Positions 1 through 7,594 of a stretch of 17,882 nucleotides of DNA are shown here, piece after piece. A program made the position numbers and the translations under genes. Numbering within the stretch: the first letter of the stretch is position 1; every line of letters starts with the position of its first letter. The notes beneath the pieces were generated by a model. The model ran no database searches. It was not told the DNA's origin and saw nothing but the letters and a program-made list of their open reading frames with translations. The stretch is from an uncultured Johnsonella sp. Lineage in GTDB: Bacteria; Bacillota; Clostridia; Lachnospirales; Lachnospiraceae. Where the stretch lies: positions 1-17,882 of the forward strand of contig CALBCM010000008.1 in assembly GCA_937927235.1 (NCBI GenBank), in the 5' to 3' direction.

Positions 1-53
1 AACCCACGTATTCAGCTTGGAAGGCTGATGTTCTACCATTGAACTACACCTGC
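1..53 (-). tRNA. tRNA-Gly (anticodon UCC), 3' end cut by window edge
   Basis: Read on the minus strand, the acceptor 5' strand GCAGGTG starts at 53. It is followed by a D arm with the usual AGTTCAATGGTAGAA pattern and a 5-bp anticodon stem (TCAGC/GCTGA) closing the seven-base loop CTTCCAA, which gives anticodon TCC (glycine, GGA/GGG codons). The sequence then enters the T arm (GTGGGTT) and leaves the window before the TPsiC loop and acceptor 3' strand, so about 20 bases are missing. A strong promoter lies just upstream, so the gene need not depend on the preceding operon. Confidence 0.93.
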
Positions 54-79
54 AAGTGCCTTCTAAAAAGACAATATGG

Positions 80-108
80 ATTTTACCTGAATTTCTTATT
101 TATGTCAA
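80..108 (-). promoter_or_regulatory. Promoter of tRNA-Gly
   Basis: On the minus strand a perfect TTGACA (103-108) is separated by exactly 17 bases from TAAAAT (80-85), about 26 bases upstream of the mature tRNA 5' end. This is a near-consensus vegetative sigma-A promoter. Confidence 0.85.
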
Positions 109-149
109 GGCTTTTCTTGATTTTTCTCGATTATGTCCTGGTACAGACC

Positions 150-174
150 GCTCAGTGCCAGGTTTAGACTGAGC
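150..174. repeat. Small inverted repeat in the GH13-tRNA spacer
   Basis: GCTCAGT (150-156) and ACTGAGC (168-174) form a 7-bp stem around an 11-base loop. There is no T-tract next to it on either strand, so it is not a convincing terminator. It lies in the roughly 300-base stretch (54-359) that holds no gene. Confidence 0.5.
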
Positions 175-221
175 ACTCGCTTTTATAGCTTTTGCTTTTA
201 TTGATTCAGTCAGACAGACTC

Positions 222-247
222 TCAGCGGAAGTTTTAACTTCCGCTGA
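222..247. repeat. Perfect 12-bp inverted repeat downstream of the GH13 gene
   Basis: TCAGCGGAAGTT (222-233) and its exact complement AACTTCCGCTGA (236-247) are separated by only two bases, giving a very stable hairpin in RNA from either strand. It lies about 110 bases after the GH13 stop. Neither strand has a run of T directly after the stem, so it may protect or punctuate the mRNA 3' end rather than act as a standard intrinsic terminator. The other notable feature of this spacer is a weak AAGCT/AGCTT stem followed by T6 on the minus strand near 268-292. Confidence 0.7.
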
Positions 248-359
248 CACCGGATTAAAATTGAAAAAAGCTGCCGGATAAAACATTAGCTTCATACCAA
301 GCACAACTTTAAATCTATGTGTAAAGGCTTCCGTGAACAGGGACATGAGCAGAAGCACT

Positions 360-2393
360 CTAATAAGCAGCAAAGAGCATAGCGGAATTCTTTCCGGTCT
401 TTATGCTTAAATGCCGGTCTTTCATAGTATACTCCATGCTTCCCACATTATAGCCGTCTTCATAAGTATAGATTATCCTTTTAATCTTATTTTCAGGCAA
501 AAAGCCTGCGAGCCATGCAGGTACATAAATTTCAGTATCATAATCACCGGTAAATACCACTATAAGCATACATTCCTCATTATATGCTCTTGCATAGGCC
601 AACACATCTTTTTGTGCAAGCACCGGAATAAAGCTGCCTAAGCGCAATGCCTTATAGTCCTTATGTATATCATTCATATACTTGTGATATTCCAGCAATT
701 CAAAATTTTCATTTCCCCAGGGATAGGTTCTCCTGTTGTCCGGGTCTGTCCAGCCGCAAACTCCGACCTCATCGCCATAATATATGGTAGGGGCTCCCTG
801 CATTGTCATCTGCATTAAAATAGCCTGTCTGAACACTGAAAGTCTGACTCCGTCTTCGGCAGCACGGCTTCCCATAGTTTGAAGTCTTCCTACTAAGCTA
901 TTTGTTCTGGTTAAAAATCTTGAGTGGTCATGATTTGAAAGCTCATTCATCGCCGTCATATATGAAGGCATGGGCATCTTTGCCTTATTTCTTAAAAGCA
1001 TGTCAAAAAAATACCAGGCATCTCCGCGCTTAGAATCGTCTTTCCAGTCGGAATGCTTTTCCATGCCTGTTAAAAACCAGCTTACAGGCTCCATAAAGGC
1101 ATCGTAATTCATCACTGTGTCCCATTGTTTTCCGTTAAGCCAAGCAGAAGGGTCGCCGTAATGCTCGGCAATAATCACCGCTTCAGGATTTACCTCTTTT
1201 ACATTTTCTCTGAATCTTTTCCAGAACAAATGATTAAATTCAGGAGAATGCCCTAAATCAGCTGCCACATCAAGCCTCCAGCCATCAGCACAGTAAGGAG
1301 GCATAACCCATTTTCTGGCTATCTCCATAATTTTATTGCAGAGCTTTTCGCTGTTTTCATAAAATAATTTCGGGAGGGTATCATGCCCCCACCAGCCGTC
1401 ATAGCTTTTTGAATCCTCTCCGCCATAAAATCTGAAATAATCTCTATAAGGACTTTTTTTTCCTTCATAGGCCCCGGGAGGGTATTTTCCGGTCATTTTA
1501 TAAATTCCCTCCCGGTCAAGCCATTTATGAAACGAGCCGCAATGATTAAAAACTCCGTCAATAATAACCTTTATACCTTTTTTATGTGCTTCTCTTATAA
1601 AAAAGGCAAAAAAATCATCGCTCGCCTTTAAGTTTGCCTCATCAGTTGTTCTTATACAGTATTTATCCGCCCGGCTGTTGTTCTGTGCGGTTTCAGGCAG
1701 TACGCTGCCCCCGTCTTTTACTATCTTACCGTAATGAGGGTCTATATGCTCATAATCCTGAACATCATACTTATGATTTGAAGGCGAAACAAAAAGCGGA
1801 TTAAAATAAATAGCCTCAACTCCAAGCTCTTCAAGATAATCAAGCTTATTTAACACCCCCTGAAGATCTCCGCCATAGAAATAGCCCACATCAAATGCCG
1901 AAGGGTACTCATGCCAGTCGGAGATATGCCTTGTCGGTATATCTATATAAATATATTCGTCATCAAGGACATCATTTTTTTCATCGCCTCTGCAAAACCT
2001 GTCAACAAATATCTGGTACATTATCGCACCCTTAGCCCAGTCAGGGGTTTTATAGCCTGCAATCAGCCTAAAAAAATAAGTATTTCTGATTTCAGTCCCT
2101 GCCCCAAGCTTGTCATAATAGAGCATTTCCTCGCCGTTTTCCAATTTAAAAACATATAAAAGCTCTTCTCTGTCTAAAATTATATTTATTTCATAATAGT
2201 CAAAATACCTGTTGCAGCAAACTTTTTTCATCGGCATTTCCAGCGGTTCGCCGTCCTCATAATTTATCAAAAAAACTTTTTCAACATCATCTTTTGCAGT
2301 TCTTAGACGGATTCTTATATTCTCCCCCATAGAAGGCTCTGACGGAGCTATATAAGAATCAGTTTCATCACTAAATACAGCCTCTCTAATCAT
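360..2393 (-). CDS. GH13 alpha-glucan hydrolase (neopullulanase/cyclomaltodextrinase-like)
   Basis: This is probably a cytoplasmic hydrolase of maltodextrins, cyclodextrins or pullulan fragments. No signal peptide is visible. The preferred start (MIREAVF, 2393) gives 677 residues. An N-terminal beta-sandwich domain resembling CBM34 (about 1-120) precedes the (beta/alpha)8 barrel, which opens near the AIMYQIFVDRF motif. The conserved GH13 regions are present: DGVFNH (D279), GWRLDV with nucleophile D375, IIAEHYG with acid/base E410, and SNHDHS with D489. The C-terminal beta domain is complete. A longer frame starts at 2417, but only 2393 has a well-placed Shine-Dalgarno (GAGG, 9 bases upstream), and related proteins typically begin with M-x-REAI. 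The start overlaps the ftsH stop by 8 bases, which suggests translational coupling. The exact substrate and subfamily cannot be told from sequence alone. Confidence 0.9.
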   Translation of the reverse strand: MIREAVFSDETDSYIAPSEPSMGENIRIRLRTAKDDVEKVFLINYEDGEPLEMPMKKVCCNRYFDYYEINIILDREELLYVFKLENGEEMLYYDKLGAGTEIRNTYFFRLIAGYKTPDWAKGAIMYQIFVDRFCRGDEKNDVLDDEYIYIDIPTRHISDWHEYPSAFDVGYFYGGDLQGVLNKLDYLEELGVEAIYFNPLFVSPSNHKYDVQDYEHIDPHYGKIVKDGGSVLPETAQNNSRADKYCIRTTDEANLKASDDFFAFFIREAHKKGIKVIIDGVFNHCGSFHKWLDREGIYKMTGKYPPGAYEGKKSPYRDYFRFYGGEDSKSYDGWWGHDTLPKLFYENSEKLCNKIMEIARKWVMPPYCADGWRLDVAADLGHSPEFNHLFWKRFRENVKEVNPEAVIIAEHYGDPSAWLNGKQWDTVMNYDAFMEPVSWFLTGMEKHSDWKDDSKRGDAWYFFDMLLRNKAKMPMPSYMTAMNELSNHDHSRFLTRTNSLVGRLQTMGSRAAEDGVRLSVFRQAILMQMTMQGAPTIYYGDEVGVCGWTDPDNRRTYPWGNENFELLEYHKYMNDIHKDYKALRLGSFIPVLAQKDVLAYARAYNEECMLIVVFTGDYDTEIYVPAWLAGFLPENKIKRIIYTYEDGYNVGSMEYTMKDRHLSIKTGKNSAMLFAAY

Positions 2394-4197
2394 TGAATAA
2401 CGCCTCAAATTCATCATAGCCTATTTTTTCTTTTTCAAGAAGCAATTCGGCACATTTTTCAAGCACATTTATATGCTTGATAATTATCGACTTCGCCTTG
2501 TCATAGCATTCTTCCATAATACACCTTACTTCTTCATCTATAATTACAGCAGTGCCCTCAGAATAAGATTTTTCATGTCCAAAATCTCGGCTGACAAGGA
2601 TTTCCTCTTCATTTTCATAATTTATAAAACCGAGCCTTTCGCTCATACCATAGCGCATAACCATAGCTCTGGCGGTCATTGTCGCCTGTCTGATGTCCGA
2701 GCTTGCTCCGGTAGTAATATCATTAAATTTTATTTCTTCAGCAATTCTTCCTCCAAGTGAAACGATGATGCTGTTAAGAAGCTTGCTTTTACTGTTAAAC
2801 ATTTCATCTTCTCCCGGCTGAGGCATGGTATAGCCTGCCGCACTTACACCTGTGGGAATTATTGATATAGTCTGCACCGGTCCTACATCAGGCAGCTCTC
2901 TGAACAAGATAGCGTGACCTGCTTCGTGGTAGGCGGTAATTCTTCTCTCCTTTTCACTTACTATGCGGCTTTTCTTTTCCTTGCCTATCCCCACCTTAAT
3001 ATAGCTTTCTTCTACGTCCTTTGCCGATATAAACTGCCTGCCTGACTTGGCAGTAAGGATTGCAGCTTCATTTAATAAATTTTCCAGGTCGGCACCCGTA
3101 AAGCCCGAGGTGCTTTTTGCTATTTGATGAAGGTCAACATCAGAGCTGAGAGGCTTATCCTTAGCATGAATTTTAAGTATATCCTCCCTGCCCCCGACAT
3201 CAGGGCGTGACACGCTTATCTTTCGGTCAAATCTTCCGGGTCTGAGTATTGCCGGGTCAAGTATATCGGGTCTGTTGGTAGCTGCAAGGATTATAATACC
3301 CTCGTTTACTCCGAAACCGTCCATTTCTACAAGAAGCTGGTTAAGCGTCTGCTCACGCTCGTCATGGCTTCCTCCAAGCCCTGAGCCTCTATGCCTTGCA
3401 ACTGCATCTATTTCATCTATAAATATAATACAGGGAGCATGTCTTTTAGCATCTTCAAATAAATCTCTCACTCTCGAAGCTCCCACTCCCACAAACATCT
3501 CCACAAAATCAGAGCCTGATATTGAAAAGAAGGGGACCTTAGCCTCACCTGCAACAGCCTTTGCAAGCAAAGTCTTTCCTGTTCCCGGAGGACCTACCAG
3601 CAGTATTCCTTTAGGGATTCTGGCTCCAAGTGCAGTATACTTTGAAGGATATTTTAAAAAGTCTACTATTTCCTCAAGGTCTTCTTTTTCTTCCTTAAGA
3701 CCGGCAACCACCTTAAAATTTGCCTTATTTACACCGCTCAATCTGGCTCTGCTCTTGCCGAAATTCATCATACGTGAATTGGTGCTGCCTCCTACCCGGC
3801 TTTGAAAAAGCATAAATACAAATAAAATAGAAGCCAAAGTCAACGCTATAGGTATAACAATACCGGTCACAGAATTATTTTTTTCAATATCCTTCATTAC
3901 ATAATCTATATTTTTTTCATCAAGGAGGTGTATAAGCTTATTGACATCTGATACATAATATTCTCTGCTTAAAGAGCTGTCCGTAAATTCTATCTGAGCC
4001 GAGCCGCTTGGAGTCTGACTGTTCTGCTTTATCACCACCATTTCGACATTGTCCTGATTAACAAGATTTACAAACTCGCCCTTGCTCATTCCTTCCGTAT
4101 AGCCGCGCCGTCCTATCTGATTTAGAATAAAGCCTCCAAGTGCAAAAATCATCAGAGAAATAATTATCAATCTTATCTGTTGGTTTGAATTTTTCAA
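2386..4197 (-). CDS. ftsH: ATP-dependent zinc metalloprotease FtsH
   Basis: Membrane-anchored hexameric AAA+ protease that degrades unassembled membrane proteins and regulators. Its 603 residues are typical of the family. A first transmembrane helix (about 9-29) is followed by a short extracytoplasmic domain (30-108) and a second helix (about 110-132). The AAA module has Walker A GPPGTGKT (202-209), Walker B IIFIDEID (257-264) and the second region of homology (about 307-325). The zinc site is HEAGH (424-428), with a third ligand in GASSD (D501). The start codon is TTG, with AAAGGGG six bases upstream overlapping the hpt stop. It lies 3 bases after hpt in the conserved tilS-hpt-ftsH order. 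The C-terminal tail is short, as in many Clostridia. Confidence 0.97.
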   Translation of the reverse strand: MKNSNQQIRLIIISLMIFALGGFILNQIGRRGYTEGMSKGEFVNLVNQDNVEMVVIKQNSQTPSGSAQIEFTDSSLSREYYVSDVNKLIHLLDEKNIDYVMKDIEKNNSVTGIVIPIALTLASILFVFMLFQSRVGGSTNSRMMNFGKSRARLSGVNKANFKVVAGLKEEKEDLEEIVDFLKYPSKYTALGARIPKGILLVGPPGTGKTLLAKAVAGEAKVPFFSISGSDFVEMFVGVGASRVRDLFEDAKRHAPCIIFIDEIDAVARHRGSGLGGSHDEREQTLNQLLVEMDGFGVNEGIIILAATNRPDILDPAILRPGRFDRKISVSRPDVGGREDILKIHAKDKPLSSDVDLHQIAKSTSGFTGADLENLLNEAAILTAKSGRQFISAKDVEESYIKVGIGKEKKSRIVSEKERRITAYHEAGHAILFRELPDVGPVQTISIIPTGVSAAGYTMPQPGEDEMFNSKSKLLNSIIVSLGGRIAEEIKFNDITTGASSDIRQATMTARAMVMRYGMSERLGFINYENEEEILVSRDFGHEKSYSEGTAVIIDEEVRCIMEECYDKAKSIIIKHINVLEKCAELLLEKEKIGYDEFEALFND

Positions 4198-4200
4198 GTT

Positions 4201-4737
4201 TTACCCCTTTGCATCAAATTCTACCACTCCTATAAATGGCAGATTTCTATATTTTTGATTATAATCAAGCCCATAGCCTACTACAAATTCATCAGGTATA
4301 CTAAAGCATACATAATCCACATTAACATCTTTTATCACACGTCTTGAGGGCTTATCAAGAAGTGTGCAAAGCCTCACGCTCTTTGGATTTCTGCTTTGAA
4401 TCAGCTCCAGAAGATATGAAAGAGTTCGTCCCGAGTCTATTATATCTTCAACTATAAGCACTTCTTTATCTTTAAGGTCCTCATCAAGGTCCTTTAAAAT
4501 CCTCACCACTCCGCTTGAGGTTGTGCCTGCTCCATAGCTTGAAACGCTCATAAAGTCAAAAGACACCGGTATGCTTATACGCCTTGCCAGCTCGCACATG
4601 AACATAGCTCCGCCCTTTAATATACATATAAGATGTATTTCTTTTCCGGCATAATCCTTATTTATCTGCTGGGCTACTTCTCTGATTCTTTTGTTCACCT
4701 TATCTTCACTCAGTAATACTCTTATTTTTTCTGACAT
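4201..4737 (-). CDS. hpt: Hypoxanthine phosphoribosyltransferase
   Basis: Purine salvage enzyme that transfers phosphoribosyl from PRPP to hypoxanthine or guanine to give IMP or GMP in the cytoplasm. The 178-residue length is normal. The PRPP-binding signature VLIVEDIIDSGRT (93-105) has the acidic pair E97-D98, the flexible catalytic loop SSYGAGT lies at 66-72, and LLDKPSRR plus the nucleobase-binding stretch (VDYVCFSIPDEFVVGYGLDY) follow. ATG start preceded by GAAAGG. Five bases separate it from tilS and three from ftsH, so the three are almost certainly cotranscribed. The pairing of tilS with hpt is long conserved in Bacillota. Confidence 0.97.
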   Translation of the reverse strand: MSEKIRVLLSEDKVNKRIREVAQQINKDYAGKEIHLICILKGGAMFMCELARRISIPVSFDFMSVSSYGAGTTSSGVVRILKDLDEDLKDKEVLIVEDIIDSGRTLSYLLELIQSRNPKSVRLCTLLDKPSRRVIKDVNVDYVCFSIPDEFVVGYGLDYNQKYRNLPFIGVVEFDAKG

Positions 4738-4742
4738 ACGCC

Positions 4743-6197
4743 TTACCTTTCTATATATCTTACTTGTAAAATTTTTTTAGTATTTTTACCTACCTTAAAA
4801 CGCTCATTAATGCGCTTTCCTACTATCCATACTACTTCTCCTCCCTTTACAAGCAAAGGTATCTTCCCTCTGTCTTTTGCAGGAATCTTTTCGTCTGCCA
4901 TATAAGCCTTAACAGTTTTTTTGCCCACTTTTTCAAGTCTTATAAAATCACCCTTTTTTCTATATCTGATTTCATAATCATCACCTATCACTTCGGCATC
5001 AAACCACTTTAAAGTGTCAGAGTGAGGAATCTCCATTTCATCTCTGTAATCCAAAAAACTAAACTCAAATGAGTCATTATATAAAAGATAAGCTCCTGAT
5101 TTATATTTTTCCGTTCCTGATTGTGGAATACTTTGCTCTGAAATACTTGCTGCATGAAAAACTTCTTTCTGATTTTCCGACTTTAAAATTATGGCTAAAT
5201 CAGTATAAGACCTTTCCGCTTTTAGATTATAAGGCAAATCAATACTTTTACCAACCTGCATATTTATAAGTGCCTCTATGCTGTCAATATGTATTGAAGC
5301 AATATCTTTAAGACTTCCTTTTAATTTCTCAATCATCAGTCTTATTATATGGCTTCTTATAATATGAGGCTCGGCTCTAAGTATGTCCAAAGATATTCTT
5401 ACTCCGCTTTCCTCCCATAACATATATTCCTCTACTATATTGTATACTTTTCTGTCTAAATAGTCAAATGTATCTGCAATAATCTCTGAGGCTTTGTTAA
5501 TATTGTCTAGGGCTGAAGAATTAAGCCGCTCCAGCTCAGGTATTATTCTGTGCCTGATTTTATTTCTGGTATAGTCTTCACTCAGATTGGTTGAATCCAG
5601 CATAAATTCTCTGCCTTCTTCTTTAAGATAAACCTCAATCTGTGCCCTGCTTATATTAAGCAGAGGTCTTATAATAATATCTCTTTTCGGGCGTATCCCT
5701 GAAAGTCCCTTTAATCCGCTACCTCTGATAAGCTGCATAAGCACGGTTTCCGCATTGTCCTCCTTATTATGTGCTACTGCTATCTTAACCCTGCTGTTTA
5801 AATTTAAGGCTTCTGCTTCATTGATATCATGCTCCTGCTTATAAAATTTAAAAGCAGTCTCATATAAGAGTCTGTATCTTAAAGTCCTCGCTGCTTCTTC
5901 AATAGAAAGTTTATTTTCAAAAGCAAATGCCGGAACATCGGCACAGGCTATCTCACATTCAATATCAAGGCTTTCACAGAGCTTTTTTACAAAATCGGCA
6001 TCTCTCTGAGCCTCCTCTCCTCTTATGCCGTGATTGACATGTACTGCCTTAAGCTTTAAGGAATACTCAGCAGCAATTTTATGCATAACACAGGCAAGTG
6101 CCGTTGAATCGGCTCCTCCGCTAATTGCAAGTACACATAAATCACCCTTTAAAAGAAGATTATACTTTTTTATATATTTTATCACATTTTCCTGCAT
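4743..6197 (-). CDS. tilS: tRNA(Ile)-lysidine synthetase TilS
   Basis: Modifies C34 of the CAU-anticodon tRNA-Ile to lysidine, which switches it to reading AUA; this is essential in most bacteria. The N-terminal PP-loop ATPase domain carries SGGADS (26-31) and the downstream HVNHGIRGEEAQRDADFV and VAHNKEDNAETVLMQLIRGSGLKGLSGI stretches of the family. The C-terminal TilS substrate-binding domain begins near 410 (RYRKKGDFIRLEKVGKKTVKA, PLLVKGGEVVWIVGKRI). It is 484 residues, the usual long Bacillota form. Start ATG with GGGAG five bases upstream. The 141-base spacer before it, after divIC, is where spoIIE sits in spore formers. Confidence 0.96.
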   Translation of the reverse strand: MQENVIKYIKKYNLLLKGDLCVLAISGGADSTALACVMHKIAAEYSLKLKAVHVNHGIRGEEAQRDADFVKKLCESLDIECEIACADVPAFAFENKLSIEEAARTLRYRLLYETAFKFYKQEHDINEAEALNLNSRVKIAVAHNKEDNAETVLMQLIRGSGLKGLSGIRPKRDIIIRPLLNISRAQIEVYLKEEGREFMLDSTNLSEDYTRNKIRHRIIPELERLNSSALDNINKASEIIADTFDYLDRKVYNIVEEYMLWEESGVRISLDILRAEPHIIRSHIIRLMIEKLKGSLKDIASIHIDSIEALINMQVGKSIDLPYNLKAERSYTDLAIILKSENQKEVFHAASISEQSIPQSGTEKYKSGAYLLYNDSFEFSFLDYRDEMEIPHSDTLKWFDAEVIGDDYEIRYRKKGDFIRLEKVGKKTVKAYMADEKIPAKDRGKIPLLVKGGEVVWIVGKRINERFKVGKNTKKILQVRYIER

Positions 6198-6282
6198 GCT
6201 GTCTCCCGTGTAATGGTTCTTAATATCTCCCTACTCAAGCTTAAAGCTCCCGTTTTTTAAGGGAGAGGATAAAATAACGCAG

Positions 6283-6339
6283 AAATTGCTGCCTAAAAAC
6301 CTCCAAATCTTTAAATGATTCAGAGGTAATCAGCAATTT
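6283..6339 (-). repeat. Three-tier stem-loop between divIC and tilS
   Basis: Outer arms AAATTGCTG (6283-6291) and CAGCAATTT (6331-6339) enclose a second stem ACCTC/GAGGT (6299-6303, 6323-6327) and an inner AATC/GATT stem (6306-6309, 6317-6320). The hairpin begins at the divIC stop codon. It is not followed by a T-run in the direction of transcription, so a processing or attenuation element is more likely than a plain terminator. A second small stem, CTCCC/GGGAG (6247-6251, 6261-6265), lies between it and tilS. Confidence 0.6.
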
Positions 6340-6650
6340 TACTGCTCAGGTTTAAGTAATATTTCATCCTGTTTTACCAGACCAAGCTTTTCCTTTGCCA
6401 CCTTTTCCACATACTCCTTTGTCTGTACGTAGATGCGATATTGCTCAAGCTGCTCTGAGCGCTTGCTTTCAGCTTCAACCTGTTTTGTAAGGCTTTCTAT
6501 CCTTTCCTGATAGCCTGCCTGCTTCTGTTTTAACATTCTGACCTGATTATTCAGAACGAAAGCCATACATGCTACCACCACGGTTACAGTAATGACAGCC
6601 CATCTATGTGCATTCTTTTCTGATATTTTTCTTTTAATCTTTCTTGCCAT
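6339..6650 (-). CDS. divIC: Septum formation initiator, DivIC/FtsB family
   Basis: Single-pass bitopic cell-division protein expected to join FtsL and DivIB/FtsQ at the septum. From the chosen ATG (6650; MARKIKRK) it is 103 residues: a basic cytoplasmic N-terminus, one transmembrane helix (about 17-34), an extracellular coiled coil (about 38-70), and the conserved C-terminal EKVAKEKLGLVKQDEI segment (82-97). An upstream TTG at 6674 would add eight residues, but GGAG lies seven bases before 6650, which decides the start. Position between rqcP and tilS matches the conserved cluster. Small divisome proteins are poorly conserved, so the DivIC label rests on architecture and synteny together. Confidence 0.9.
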   Translation of the reverse strand: MARKIKRKISEKNAHRWAVITVTVVVACMAFVLNNQVRMLKQKQAGYQERIESLTKQVEAESKRSEQLEQYRIYVQTKEYVEKVAKEKLGLVKQDEILLKPEQ

Positions 6651-6734
6651 ATCATATCTCCAAATAAATTCCAACAGACAGCCTTTCTTATCTTACTCTG
6701 TATTTTGAAGCGAAGGGCTGCCTGAGCCAGTTTC

Positions 6735-6740
6735 ATTATA
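6735..6740 (-). promoter_or_regulatory. Candidate -10 box for the divIC-tilS-hpt-ftsH-GH13 operon
   Basis: A perfect TATAAT lies on the minus strand about 85 bases before the divIC start and downstream of two terminator-like hairpins, where a new promoter would be expected. No good -35 hexamer lies 16-18 bases upstream, so this is only a candidate. Confidence 0.4.
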
Positions 6741-6791
6741 GTAATAATAATTATTTTCCTGCTGCCTGCATAAAATTCGCCTGTGCAAAGT

Positions 6792-6824
6792 AAAAAGGGC
6801 TCCACTGCCTTTTACAATGAGCCC
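6792..6824 (-). terminator. Intrinsic terminator in the rqcP-divIC spacer
   Basis: On the minus strand GGGCTC and GAGCCC (6797-6824 overall) form a stem extended by AUUG/CAGU with one bulged base, a short loop, and a following TTTTT. It is the second of two terminators in this 312-base spacer, so it would stop read-through from rqcP or end a short transcript started between the two. Confidence 0.75.
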
Positions 6825-6870
6825 CCTTATCCCTCTTTAATATGCTTAAACCTGGACACTTTTATTTTTA

Positions 6871-6943
6871 TAAAAAAGCACGCCGCGTAAATACAATCCT
6901 CCACAATAAAGAGAACGCATCGGAAGATTGCTTACCCACGGCG
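6871..6943 (-). terminator. Long hairpin and T-run after rqcP
   Basis: Just after the rqcP stop, the minus-strand arm CGCCGTGGGTAAGCAATC (from 6943) continues into TTCC and pairs with GGAGGATTGTATTTACGCGG (6902 to 6883), then CG. The stem spans about 22 positions with three mismatches around a loop of about 19 bases, and is followed by TGC and six T residues. The T-run makes it a good intrinsic terminator for hup-rqcP. The stem is longer than most terminators, so a stable small RNA derived from it is possible. Confidence 0.75.
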
Positions 6944-6962
6944 CAGTTAAACTAAGACTTTT

Positions 6963-7202
6963 TTAAAGATACTCAAAAAGTTCTTTTGCCTCGTCTTTCT
7001 TAGTAGTAACACTTAAATCTGTCACTCTGACATTTATAATTTTTGCACCAAATTTAATTTCGATTACATCTCCTATTTTTACCTCCTGTGAGGCTTTTAC
7101 AATTTTTCCATTTACTGAAACCCTGCCTGCATCACAAGCTTCATTGGCAACTGTGCGTCTTTTAATAAGTCTTGAAACTTTCAGAAATTTGTCTATCCTC
7201 AT
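6963..7202 (-). CDS. rqcP: S4-domain RNA-binding protein RqcP (YabO/Hsp15-like)
   Basis: A 79-residue protein that is almost entirely one S4 RNA-binding domain (MRIDKFLKVSRLIKRRTVANEACDAG..VNGKIVKASQEVKIGDVIEI). RqcP acts with RqcH on stalled 50S subunits, stabilising the P-site tRNA while alanine tails are added to incomplete chains. The role here is inferred from family and from its place directly after hup. It starts 3 bases after the hup stop, so the two are cotranscribed. In spore formers yabP and yabQ follow this gene; here a terminator follows instead. Confidence 0.92.
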   Translation of the reverse strand: MRIDKFLKVSRLIKRRTVANEACDAGRVSVNGKIVKASQEVKIGDVIEIKFGAKIINVRVTDLSVTTKKDEAKELFEYL

Positions 7203-7205
7203 TAA

Positions 7206-7481
7206 TTACTTATTAACAGAATCCTTAAGAGCCTTCCCCGCTTTAAATTTCGGCACTGTACAAGCCGGGATTTTAATAGCCTTCTTAGTCTGTGGGTTGA
7301 TTCCTGACCTTTCAGGTCTTTTTGATACTTCAAAAGTTCCAAAGCCTACAAGCTGAACCTTTTCTCCCTTTGAAAGTTCTTCTGTTACTACTTCTGTGAA
7401 TGCCTTAAGTGCAGCCTCAGAATCCTTTTTGCTGAGCTCAGCTTTTTCAGCAATCGCTGCAATCAATTCTGACTTATTCAT
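7206..7481 (-). CDS. hup: DNA-binding protein HU
   Basis: Small histone-like nucleoid protein that binds and bends DNA as a dimer. The 91 residues show the standard layout: an alpha-helical dimerisation region (MNKSELIAAIAEKAELSKKDSEAAL), then the beta-arm region with the signature VGFGTFEVSKRPERSGINPQT (45-65) and KIPACTVPKFKAGKALKDSV. ATG start with a strong AGGAGG (7491-7496). A near-consensus promoter lies directly upstream, so HU and RqcP can be made at a high level independently of mfd. Confidence 0.97.
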   Translation of the reverse strand: MNKSELIAAIAEKAELSKKDSEAALKAFTEVVTEELSKGEKVQLVGFGTFEVSKRPERSGINPQTKKAIKIPACTVPKFKAGKALKDSVNK

Positions 7482-7519
7482 GAACTAATTCCTCCTAACT
7501 GATAGTGTATAGCTATTAC

Positions 7520-7548
7520 TTTATATCCTTTTTACCAGTATTTGTCAA
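7520..7548 (-). promoter_or_regulatory. Promoter of hup-rqcP
   Basis: On the minus strand TTGACA (7543-7548), a 17-base spacer and TATAAA (7520-7525) lie about 40 bases before the HU start codon, in the 113-base mfd-hup spacer. No clear terminator for mfd is visible in that spacer, so mfd transcripts may read into hup. Confidence 0.85.
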
Positions 7549-7594
7549 GCTATTTAGCAATATTAATAAGAATTTAATAGTATGTCTATAAAAA

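Noticed and set aside
222..247. Hairpin as the intrinsic terminator of the GH13 gene
   Set aside because: The stem is perfect but no T-run follows on either strand, so it is recorded as an inverted repeat only.
3275..3805. 176-codon plus-strand open frame opposite ftsH
   Set aside because: It is antisense to the conserved AAA domain of FtsH, has low-complexity Ser/Pro-rich composition and no recognisable domain. It is a shadow of the codon pattern of ftsH.
6584..6805. Minus-strand open frame of 73 codons overlapping the divIC start
   Set aside because: It starts near the terminator T-run, overlaps divIC in another frame and has no recognisable features.
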